Shown here piece after piece: positions 13,651 through 23,870 of a DNA stretch of 64,000 nt. Every line of letters starts with the position of its first letter. The first letter of the stretch is position 1. The notes under the pieces were generated by a model. The model saw only the letters and a list, made by a program, of their open reading frames with translations, did no database searches and was not told where the DNA came from. Origin of the DNA: Omphalotus guepiniiformis (lineage: Eukaryota; Basidiomycota; Agaricomycetes; Agaricales; Omphalotaceae). Made by a program: the position numbers and the translations under genes. The DNA lies in contig JAQOOI010000018.1 in the NCBI GenBank assembly GCA_028554645.1, positions 558,001 to 622,000 of the forward strand, read 5' to 3'.

Positions 13651-14048
13651 TAGAGTGTATCGTCGGTCTCATGAGGTAAGGATGGCTCACAGAGACCACT
13701 CAAGAGAAAAGAAGTTCTGACCTGGACTTGTGTTTTACTAGTCATCCATATCCATTCAAATGTTATGCAGCTTCACTCCTCACAACGGCTCTGAATTCGA
13801 TCAAAGCAGGGTATGATTCGGGGGAAAGTAAATGAGCGGTAGTGGTCGGGGTGACAGAAAAAAATATTTACGCGTATGGTATAAGTGAGCATATCTTTAA
13901 GGAAGGACAGTCTATATCGTACTCCACTGGGGGAGTTTTCAAATTGGCATTGATACAGTAACATATGATATACATTAGTGACTTCCTCGTGTACTTTTTA
14001 ATCTCGACACCTACGAATCCTGAGAACCACGATCAGCTCTAAAAACGC
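13651..14048. other. Gene-free stretch after the P450 relic
   Basis: About 400 bases with no convincing open frame, repeat or RNA signal. It may contain further unrecognisable P450 debris and the 3' UTR of the following minus-strand gene. Confidence 0.5.
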
Positions 14049-15981
14049 TCACAACTCAAACACCCATACACCCCCGTCCGCACATCCGACCCCAACCCTC
14101 CCCCGAGCCTCATCATAATCAAGCGCAGTCCACGAGTTAGTGGACGAAGTATTAGTCGCTAACGTCGCGACACGGACAGGTGCCCCACTCAGAGTGTAAT
14201 CAAGCTGAGGATGCGTTCTTTGAATCCCAGTTCCGTCGAACGGATCTAAACGATTCAGCGGCCCAGGAAAAACAGCCGCCACAAGTGTCTCATATACCTT
14301 TCCCTCTCCCTCTCCGTTTATGCTCAAGTCCAACGCCGTCTTACCAGCCGCAAACGCAAGCTGAGAGTCCGCTTCTGAAAAGCTGGATAATTCTGCCCAG
14401 AGTCTGGGATCAACCAGGCCCATCCCATTGTTGACTTCGTTTCTCCCGGACACACCCAAACCTGCAGTGGAAGACCCAGATCCAGGGCGAATCCACACTC
14501 CCGTGCTACATACCCCAAGGTGTACTGATGGACATCGAAGGGAACCGTGTGTAGAGGGGACTGATAGATACGGATGAGGCCTTGGTGGGAACAGATATGG
14601 GATGTTTGTGGCGCAAGTGGGTTGCGAGATAGAGGTGGAGCAATAGGAAGGATTCGGCTCAAGCACATACAGATCAAGTTTATGCTCGTTTATGTCGACC
14701 CAAGGGTTGTCACTCTCAGCACGTACCAATATACGAAGCGGGCTATGTCGACTGTCAGATACTGAGACGGAGACACCATCCACCCATCCAAAAGAATGCT
14801 TTGCAAGAGGTGAATATTTCTGTGGCGATGATGAAAAATCTAGATCCATGCCTTCAGTAGCAGAAGACTCTAGCATATATTCAGTCTCCGATGACGGAAT
14901 GTTGCCACCAGTGTTCGTTTCTATCAAACCGGGATTTGGAAAGAGATGCACAGATCTAGCGCGCACGACAAGAATGGTTTCGTAGGTGAAAACAACTTGA
15001 ATGGGATGATCTTGCTGAGAGAGTAAGATATACATTGAAGCATAACAAAACGTATGAATAAGAATCTACGAACACCGAAGCCGGACCCACCTTCCAAACG
15101 CCTTCTTCGTCTTGTTCATGCTCCAATATGGCGTAAAATCCTGTCTTCCAGTTCCATATGACAGTACTAGCCATATCATCACAGAGCGCAAGGAGTGACC
15201 CGGCGAGGGTAAGGGGTTTCATGGGCAAAGCAAGTGTACTTGTTTGAAGCAAGAACAGCTCACCCTGGTCAGAGATATGGAAGAGGTGAACCTGATGGGC
15301 ACTGGGAAGAAAGAGAGGCTGATTAGCAACCAGAGAAAACAGAATGAGGACAAGACTTACCTGTCATATGCAACGGACAATGCTGCACACGACTCGTCGA
15401 CTGCCAGCCCAGTAAATATTCCACCTTTAGGCGACCAAGAGCTACATCTTCTAGGCCCGTGTTCCAATTCAACGTTTGTACTGCAAGACTTCGTAATATC
15501 CCAGACAGTCAACACCGACCAGATTCCCTTTGACACTGTCAAGACAAGCCGTTCTTGTCCAGGTAGGAAACGTATGTCCGAGATGGGCGTGCTAGGCGAG
15601 ACAGTGAAATGTTTCTGCGTACGCGGGGGAAGAAGGGGATTCGAGCTTCTCCATTTCGCCGCCAGCCTCCAAGCCCGTTTGGTTAATTGTTCGAGTTGTG
15701 CACCGTTGACCTCGTCCGGAGAGCCCAGAGACACTCGATGGCCCGGAAATGGGTACTCATGTCGCAATATATGCTCCTCACACGCGTTTATCCATACGAT
15801 AGAAAGGTGAAGAAGTGTATCGAGTCGTCTACAGGTCTATTGAGAAGATAGATCAGGATCCAGCACGAGACACAATCCAATACTTACATACCTGTCTAGC
15901 TTTCAAGATGTCGGGTATACTAAGGAATGTACATAGGTGAATGAGAACATCGTCTGAGAGGTCAGTAAGTCTGAGTGTCAT
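14049..15981 (-). CDS. F-box protein with propeller-like C-terminal region
   Basis: Probable substrate adaptor of an SCF ubiquitin ligase. Exon 1 starts at ATG 15981 and encodes the F-box (LTDLSDDVLIHLCTFLSIPD, ILKARQ), split by an intron from TCRRLDTLLHLSIVWINACE, a standard F-box pattern. The rest resembles degenerate WD/propeller blades: FLPGQERLVLTVSKGIWSVL, TVWDITKS, SVAYDR, then VHLFHISDQGELFLLQ, ALCDDMASTVIWNWKTG near 15170. A long last exon (15035-14049) includes VVRARSVHLFPNPGLIE and ALDYDEARGRVGVGCADGGV and ends VWVFEL. The blades are recognised by repeated strand patterns, not by clear WD dipeptides, so the propeller is inference. About four introns are visible. The degradation target is unknown. 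Confidence 0.75.
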
Positions 15982-16159
15982 CGTTACTTTGGGGACAATC
16001 AGATCGTCTTGTCGCTATTGGTCGTACTTTCCTTTCTAGGTGCCAGATGCGTCATTTGCCTGATTGAAGCGCCGACAGATTATTTGCTCGGCACCTTCGG
16101 CGAGAATTGCAGGACTAGTAGTTGTAGTGTTATCCATACCAATTATATAAAGCTCTAGT

Positions 16160-17398
16160 TTACATCTTGTGTGCTGTGCTGTGCGACGTGAAACTCTTCC
16201 CTGAGCTGGCATACATGATCTCCGACTCCACTAACTCCGGGGCCTCATACGCTCCTTCTGGTGCTCTCCGGAATACGTCGCCCAAGCCAAGCGGGAAGGT
16301 CTGCGATGGTACTTGAATCAGATGAGGCGGCGTTCGTGTGAGATAAACCCGTAGAAGCGCATCTTCTGCCGCCTAAGTACATATGTTGTAAGTCAATGTC
16401 ATGGGCTACGCTGGAATTGACGTACGCGATATTCTGCCATCTTCAGCGAAGTCCCGAATCCCTCTCCCAGTTGGTCCTCACCAGAGAATATACCAACGAC
16501 AAAAACAGGCGAGTTGGAGTATCGACCTGTTTCTTTTAGTAGCCTATCGCCAAAGAATACAATTCAATGTGACGAGGATGCAACCAAATCACTTTTTGAC
16601 ATACCTGGACTTTGGCCGCTCTCGCTGAAACTTGTTCACCATCTCCAACAGTGCCTTTTTAGGGTCTAAAAACTTGATCATGCCGCGGAGGTCTATCTCT
16701 CGACTGAGGAAGTATGAATGTACGAATTGTCGTGCGGATGGAAGGGAGCGGCTCTGATATACCAAGGCTGTTAATGCTCTCGGTATGGATGCTAGCGCGT
16801 CGGAATGCATGACGCCTGGTTTTGTAAGAGATCCCCGCTACAAGACACCATTGTTAGCGTTACGTGGAGGTATAACACAACTCTAAAAACTGCATACTGT
16901 TCTGTGCCATCGCAACAAAGGAGTTGCACCCATTTCTTGCGCGACATTGGAGCAAGTTAACGGGCCAACATGAGCTGTGACAGCAGCCTTCATGACTCGC
17001 GTCGGGAGATATGGGTAGGCAGCACGGACGTATTCTGTCGCAAACAAGCCCATCAAAGAGTTACCAATAGCAGCAAGCTGCGTATTCGTCGCAGGAGACT
17101 GCTCGTGGGGTTTGTGTTGCTTGTGTAGTTGGGCGAAACTTGAATGTGTACATGCTTGCTGTATCACTTCTGTCGATGTGAGGACTGCAGAAAGTCCTAT
17201 TCTATGAGCAAAGGCAGATAGAGCAGTTGGAGGGGGAGGCTGTAAGGCAACCCAGGTGTCGGGGTCGAAGGGCGAAGTTGGTACCTCTCTGCCTTTTACG
17301 AAGAGAGATTCTTTTGGAGGAAACTTGGGGAGATGCGCGGTGGAGACTGAGGCTAGCTTGGCCGCCGTTGATACGAGCCGTCTCTGCGCATATCCCAT
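16160..17398 (-). CDS. MRPL3: Mitochondrial large-subunit ribosomal protein mL44
   Basis: A nuclear-encoded mitoribosome subunit with a catalytically inactive RNase III-like fold and a double-stranded RNA-binding domain. The N-terminus (MGYAQRRLVSTAAKLASVST) is basic, Ser/Ala-rich and free of acids, as in a mitochondrial presequence. Next come RIGLSAVLTSTEVIQQACTH (RNase III-like), LAAIGNSLMGLFATEYVRAA and YLPTRVMKAAVTAHVGPL. A second exon group reads SIPRALTALVYQSRSLPSAR and FVHSYFLSREIDLRGMIKFL. The dsRBD-like part has SPVFVVGIFSGEDQLGEGFG followed by TSLKMAEYRAAEDALLR. The protein ends TSHSTAHKM before TAA at 16160-16162. Yeast Mrpl3 has the same order. About four introns. It is divergent to the small candidate gene at 17540. 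Confidence 0.85.
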
Positions 17399-17539
17399 TG
17401 GCTCGTCGTTATTACCGTCGAGCTCGACCTTTTTTTTCGGGAAAGGCAGGTCGGCTACGGTACTCCTCTAACTTTTGAGTTTCCCACGCTTACCGTACCA
17501 AATAAGTAACTCAAAAGCTACGACTGTGACGTTACCGTA

Positions 17540-17843
17540 ATGCGAGAAGCTGGAGTAGACCGACATTCTGAATCAGCACAATCTTCATTTTTCAAGAACG
17601 AATTAGACTCCCTTCCAGCTTCTCAAGATGCGCCCTCATGTAGCCCAAAAACAGGCAACTCAAGTCCGTAAGTGGAGAATATTTGACCCAACATATCCAA
17701 CTTCAAATAACCAGAGTAGCCAATATATGTACAGGCTACGAAAGCTGTATGCAGTAGGTTTGATCTCCACTTTTCCGAGCAGAATGCTTACAGCGTATGA
17801 TATAGACGAAGATACCCGGCCGGACTCAGAAGATGAAAACTGA
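17540..17843 (+). CDS. Small two-exon candidate gene, 78 residues
   Basis: ATG at 17540 opens a frame reading MREAGVDRHSESAQSSFF to 17667, where a strong donor (CC|GTAAGT) sits. An acceptor (ATGTACAG) at 17734 restores the frame, and exon 2 reads LRKLYAVGLISTFPSRMLTA and closes with an acidic tail (DIDEDTRPDSEDEN) before TGA at 17841-17843. The intron is 67 nt with a normal phase, matching its neighbours. The predicted protein is Ser-rich then acidic, with no signal peptide or membrane segment. I do not recognise a family. It is divergent to mL44 with only 141 bp between starts, a plausible shared promoter. Each exon is too short to stand out as an ORF, so it could also be chance; the good splice sites and clean tail favour a gene. 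Confidence 0.42.
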
Positions 17844-18682
17844 AGGTACAAGCTTCAATTTTGCCGTTGGAACTACTCGCATACTATGTATATGAAGCTT
17901 AAACCGTCTTGTGTCCCGCCATGTTCCTGAATCTGTTTCCTGAGGTGCTCGAAAACCTTCCGAATGTTGAACGGTATCGAAACTCTGCGCGACATGGTTT
18001 GGCTGTCGAAGAGCACTACATTGCCAAGAGTTCCATTCCATTTCAGCTAAGCGATGTACTGCGGAAATCATTGACTGGCATCATTAAAAGATCATGCATC
18101 TCTTCGATTGCCAATATCCTGCGTTCTGGTATGCTTTATTCGAAGGATGTATCAGCAACAATGTACAGAATCGCAGGCTTTCTGATGCACCTCGTTCGGC
18201 CAGAATCATGAACGAGTTACAAGAGTGAACTACACATGGCAGAAGTTTATCGGCCTCGTATAGCTCAGAATCCTGCTTTGACTTTCAAGCGTGCAGCTAG
18301 CGGGTCCGTACCACACTACAAGGGGGTAGACCGACTGAAGAAGCATTGCCTCAAGCAAAGCCTATATGTCAATCCCACGTAGCCACGCATTAGGTCTTGA
18401 CAATGTGAGAACACGATATACTTGCCAAGAAGGCAGTCTCTCAGGCTACGAAGGGGTCAACAAGTCTCCTCAACCTGGTCTCAATGGTGCCATTCGGTCT
18501 GAAAAGATTGAAGCGATCAATTGCTGATCACTGTGTTGTCCTGCTCTAATGGGTCTTGTAAGCCTAATGGTATCACTGTCATTGACATCGCGGTATATGA
18601 AAAAGTCAGTAAGAATATGTAGAGTACAAACAACAAATTACACTGATCACTGTATAGCAACGTCTGTACGAAGATCGTGTAG
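17844..18682. other. Gene-free 840-bp stretch
   Basis: There are open frames of up to 100 codons on the plus strand (17909-18211) but no domain or splice pattern to support them. A search by eye on the minus strand for a RING2-like Cys pattern that would complete the upstream RBR gene found none. Confidence 0.5.
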
Positions 18683-21600
18683 TCATAAGACATCACTTTC
18701 GCTCGATAGAGAGAGATACTGAGCACAAGTCAATCCTTCATGCAACTCAACACAGCAAGAACCGCAAATCCACACACGGCAAGCAGGACAGCGCATCACA
18801 GTACCCGATGTCCCGGGTCGGAACACCATCTCACAGTTGGGCGTAGGACAAATCTTCAATTCTTGTGTGCATGCTTGTACATGAGAGAGGAATGAGATTT
18901 CTAAGAGATTGGCCAGCTCGCTCTCGGACAGAAGACTTTGAATCAAAGAGAAGGCAAGTTGAGTAGAACATTGCTCCTCGCCCTCCCCGGTATACGCAAC
19001 ACACTGAATTGGCGCAAAGCTCGACCCTATCATGGTCCGGATGTAGCGTTGCAAGCACCTCGTGCAGTATTTATGCTCGCATCCGGCCAACGTGACAGGG
19101 TCGGAAGTTGCAAGGGAACACAGCTTGCAATTATCATCGCCACTATCAGACGGCAAGGGTCCGCAACGTTGAACAGCCCGCCAGACTTTCTCCCGAACAT
19201 CGGCGTCACCCCGCACGATAAACGCTCGGGATACAAGATCCAGAGTGACCTTGTTCGGTCCCAGTTCCTCTTCCAGAGACTGCAGTTCTCCATTCAAGAG
19301 GTCGCCAATGCAAACGTCCGAGAGATCGAGTATATGCCTCTGCTGGTTCACCATATCCAACAATCGCAGTACACTTTCCTTGGCCCGTAGTCGACTGCTT
19401 TGATTGCCAAACAGCAGTACATGCCTACGCCGAAAGTCGCGTTCTACGAAGAAAGTTTGATCGCGGTTGATGCGTTGGAATGCTCGATGGCTGCTTGACA
19501 CTTCGAAATACTCATCCCATAGTGGTGCACCACTGTCACTGAGTAGAATATGGCCACGTATGAGAGGCTCCAAAAGCTTCTGAGCTCGTGCCAAGCTCAT
19601 TGCATCCAGGCCAACAATGTGAATCTCAACCTCCTCGTCACCATTGGCATCACCCTCGCAGAAGATCTGAACATTAGTCGTATCAATTATATGCCCAATC
19701 CGATTCAGCTCCTCCCTGACAGCTACAAATTTGCAGGAGTCTAGTTGACGACGAACATAGAACACTTGTTGTACTTTGAGAATCCCGTCTCCCAAAAAAG
19801 ATTGACTAGTGTTATTCAAAGAGTCCACTGCTTTAGTGGTAGACGCCACCTCGGTGAAACACGCCAGAGCAATCGCATGAGTAGCGACCTTTGTGAAAGG
19901 GAGGATATTGATACTTTCAACATGGCCATGCACGCCCAGGATGCGATCGAACTCGTTCCGAGGCGAGTCCGTATAGCTCGAAGAAATCATTTGCACCAAT
20001 TTAGAGCCTTGACACAGGGCCCGAACTGCCGATTGCTCGACATCAGGAGGTAGGTTTTCGACTCGTAAAGCAAAGGAGTGGGTTTGCTTTTTTCCCGGTC
20101 GGGGCATGGTCACCTTAACCTTCCGTCCTGCCAATAATGCCCCTTCCAAAGTCTCCAGTGATTTCTTGGCTTGCGAGATACTGTCATAGTAGACCCAGGC
20201 GGCGCGAGATGGAGTAGGATATGATAGCTTGACGCAGCGGCTGTGAGAAGACGGTAGCCAGTTATACACTATAGAAGCAAAAGGCTCGGGTAACTGTAAC
20301 TCAACACTCAGCTGGGTTAACATGAACTCCGTTTTATCAAGGCCACGCGCGGCAATAGCAGCTTCTGCAACGCTATCATAGTCGACGCGAGCAGACTGAG
20401 TTGTGCCTTGAGAACTCAACTCCAGCTCGAGGCCTCGAACAGTACCAAAGGGATCGAGCAAAGCCTTTATGTCCTCCTCCATGCCACGATAAGAGATGTT
20501 GAAAATTCTCAGAGTAGTGGACTCGAAGGGTGTGAGAATCTCTTTGGGTGATGCGCCTATCCCAAAACCAACACTGCATTGGAATAGGCGGTGCTCGATA
20601 GGAAGAGGGGGAACCTTGCGTTCAGGTAGTCAATACACGGAGACACAAATCCATGAGTAAGAGGACTCACAGTGTCATACGCGTTCTGCTGTTCCGACTT
20701 TCAAAGTGAATCAGAAAACACATGCAATTGAACATGAATTTGACGACGTACCTGGGATCCGTGTGTTGCATCACGGTAGCCCTCTGGCTCCATGCCATTC
20801 ACTTTGTTCTCAAATTCACCGTCTTCTGCGACCGGTTCTTGAGGAATGTGAAGATAATAGCACTCGTCTCCCCACTTGCAGTATCCTTGACCGAAAAGCC
20901 TGCAAGGCTGATTGGATTTGCGGGGATTATTGCCTGTATGCTCGACTGAATCCTGTGTCCAAGATGAGTCTTGCCAGGTATCCTCATTACTGTTCCATTG
21001 TGACAGATCTTGGCCTTCGGGCTCTGCCCATTCCTCTGCGCTTGAGATGTGTTCGCCCTCTCGTCGCTCCGTGGTCACCACCCCGGTGAGGTTGGAAGAA
21101 GTAATGTGATCTAGATCTTCATTTGACGCTGGATTCGGCAATGGTAGCTCAAGATCTGCTACTGTTTGCAGAGCGTTCAAGTGGAAAGGAGGCTCTGAGG
21201 GAGTTGCAGGAGTATCCTCCATGAAGTTGCTACCCTCAGGGCCGGCCTCATCGAAAACTTCCGTGTCCACAGTCAATTGTGTCGATTGACTGGGCGGACG
21301 GGTAAGCCCACTCTTCGCGTCATGTTCAGGTGTACCAATAGCCACAGAACCACTCTCCCACTGGTTCTGTTGGGAAGTGGACGCCTGTACACCGTCCCAA
21401 CCATTCGAGGAGGGTGTTCGCGATTTGTCATTTCCTTCTCGCTTGGACCGAGCTCTTTGACCGGCCTGCTTGGTATCCCAGTCTTTCAGAGGGATTGGAG
21501 TTTTCCGTGACGTTGTACCAGACGTATCACCCGATTTTGTACCCTCTTTGTCTCTCCGTGATCCGTTCGTCTGTTTGCCATTCCTGTTGTTGTCCTGCCT

Positions 21601-23654
21601 TGTGGTCTTCGTACTCGACCACGGAGTGTCCCATGAGAGCTCAGCCCACGAGTCGTGTCCTTGTCCGCTGGACGTGTTAGCTGTGAGCGCCTTGACACCC
21701 CACGGATCATCATCGCCTTCCTGCCCTTGATAACTACCTTCGCAGCCCCAGGCGTCCGTAGCCGGAGTTTCCTCTTTCTTCTCTTCCGCCTTTTCATCCC
21801 CATACTGATTCAATGCAGATCCTACTAGTGAGGGGTCATGAAAGAAAGTACACTGATTCCCCTTCATACACCCGCTTTCTGATGCGAAAAATCGACAGGG
21901 GCGAGAGGATGACAAACGCTGATCTTGCTGTGGTATGAATCCCGTGGTGGCTCCCGAAGCATTATCGGAACTGTTGAGATTATTTCGTGCAGTTGCTGTC
22001 GATGAAATCTGCGGACCTTCGTGAAGATATGGACATTCATCCCCGTTCTTACAATTATTCGTCGTCCAGAAATGGCATCTGAGTTTCATCCTCGGCCTGA
22101 CAGCCGCATTTCTTTCTGTACCAACGTCATTGTCAGCTGATGAGCCGGATGTAGGCTCATTCGTAGTTTGTTTCTGAAGTTCATCGGTTCCGTTTATTTT
22201 TTTCAGCTCCTCCTCTGTAAGAAAGTGCCTGAAACGACAAGATGGGCCAAGGTAGCACCCGCCGTGAGCGAAGTGCTGGCAAAGAGGTGCATTATTAGGA
22301 GTCGAGGAGGATGGGAATGACGAACTCAGAGCAGGAGACATGCTGAGTGGGGACAACGGCGTGCCGGAAGCTGCCGGCGGATATGGCATTTGGTACATGA
22401 AGGGATGGGAAAGTTGAAAGTTATACGGATTCATATACGGGTAGGGTACCAAGCCTTGCGCGAGAGGACCAACACTAGGATCTTGGTACGGAGGAGCATA
22501 AACAACTGATTCGGGAACAAGAACTCGTGATTTCGTGTAAGAGTCGTTGGCAGGTGCTGAAGAACCAGTTGAGGTGCTGGTCTCAGCACAAGCAGAGATA
22601 CTTGATTCGGGAAGAAACGACACCACTTCCTTCGACGCCGGATTTTCCACGGTGTCTGCCAAGGTAATTTGTAGCGCAGAAGTTTCACTAGATACAATGT
22701 CTGCATCCACGTTCTGATGCTGTATTCCTTCTGTCAGAGGAGATAATATTGAGAGGTGCACATCGTATCCTAAAAATTTCGAGCATTCACCTTGGCGATC
22801 GGACAAGTTTACTTCCGCGTTGCTGTGACGGCCAAAGGAAGACGCCGGGGTCCTTGTACCAGGAGAAGAAGATTGAGAGGCTACAAACTCGTCTCGTCAG
22901 CAATTTGGTGGAATGACAGGAGAAACTACTCACCATTGACGGACTTGGAGGAGGGAGAGTTTTTGGCGGATGTACGGTCGATTCCGTGCCTGGAAGCGGT
23001 TGTGCCAGATGGCGCAGATTTAGAACGTGGCATACTTGTGTGCAAGTGAGCTGAAGAATCGGCTGGACCAGCACTGGGAGATGAAGAGGAATCTAGAGGC
23101 ACACGTCAGGTGTAAGTAAGTTGAAGAAAGTAAAATAACGGAACCTTTAGAATTCTGCACGACTGTTGTGTCTTCGTGCTGGAATGGACAGGCATTCCCT
23201 TTATTGCAAGACCCTGCCTTCCAGTATCGACATACCACCTCACTTGTTTTTTCCTTCGTAGGTGATGCAAAGTTATTGGCATTGGCTTAAGAAACACACG
23301 TTGAGGTGATAAATTCCAAGAAGGAAAGCCACTCCCACCATCGCCATCGCTTGCGTGCAGATAAGGGCAGTCTTCCTCATTCCTGCATTCGCCTTTGGTG
23401 AAGTATTTGCATGTAGGTCTTTTCTGATTCTGTACAGAGGGACTCGAATCTATGTTCGTGTCCTGCTCAGCTTCGTGACTACTTCTGCATTGCTGGCCAA
23501 AGGCACAGGTTCCTCGTTGAAAATACTGGCAGATCGTACGCGATCCTGAATCCTTTGGCGCGACGTCATGAACAAACGAACAGTTGTCGCCTTTGTTGCA
23601 TTTATTTAGGAGGAAAAAAGCGCAGATATTCGACTTTGCGTTTTTCATCGCCAA
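18683..23654 (-). CDS. CCCH zinc-finger / RRM-like / RBR-type protein without RING2
   Basis: One large multi-exon gene of roughly 1,500 residues. The start is at 23654 (MAMKNAKSNIC). Four CCCH fingers follow in the N-terminal exons (CAFFLLNKCNKGDNCSFVH, CQYFQRGTCAFGQQCRSSH, CKYFTKGECRNEEDCPYLH, CRYWKAGSCNKGNACPFQH), and four more lie at about 22280-20860 (for example CQHFAHGGCYLGPSCRFRH and CRLFGQGYCKWGDECYYLH), all C-x7/8-C-x5-C-x3-H. After two small exons (SEQQNAYDT; VPPLPIEHRLFQCSVGFG) comes a region with RRM-like segments (TTLRIFNISYRGMEEDIKAL; HSFALRVENLPPDVEQSAV) and then RING1 (CKLCSLATSDPVTLAGCEHK, YCTRCLQRY) and an IBR (CPTPNCEMVF, MRCPACRVWICGSCCVELHE). It stops soon after HEGLTC with no RING2, so the catalytic Cys expected of an RBR ligase is not visible. 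Fingers and RRMs suggest RNA binding. Plant DEAH11/12 proteins share the RRM-like-plus-RBR tail. Possible truncation is discussed in the findings. Confidence 0.8.
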
Positions 23655-23870
23655 CGTGAAAGAAATCTCGCATGTGCTAGGAGAAAGGAAACCTGAAGGA
23701 AACCACGTTTACGACATGACTAGCGCAATGAGAAGCTTGTTCCAAAGCGAGGGCGCTAAAGTACGCGTGACGCCGTGACCGTGACTTCTTACCCTTTGGA
23801 CTGAGTCTCTGCGAATAGTACTGGTACAAGTTATCCTTGTTGTGCTCGCCGCGGAGAACGTTGAGCAACG
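23655..23870. promoter_or_regulatory. Divergent promoter of the CCCH/RBR gene and AP-1 gamma
   Basis: The two start codons (23654 on minus, 23871 on plus) face away from each other across 216 bases, so both promoters must lie here. No TATA box is evident. A 63-codon minus-strand ORF inside it (23868-23677) has no family features and is not called. Confidence 0.5.

Noticed and set aside
15244..15810. 188-codon plus-strand ORF
   Set aside because: It is antisense to the F-box protein exons and has no domain.
17909..18211. 100-codon plus-strand ORF that opens with an F-box-like FPEVLENLPNVERY
   Set aside because: The rest has no F-box or LRR pattern and there is no second exon. Not enough for a call.
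23677..23868. 63-codon minus-strand ORF between the CCCH/RBR gene and AP-1
   Set aside because: No family features and no splice link to the CCCH gene, which has a good own start at 23654.
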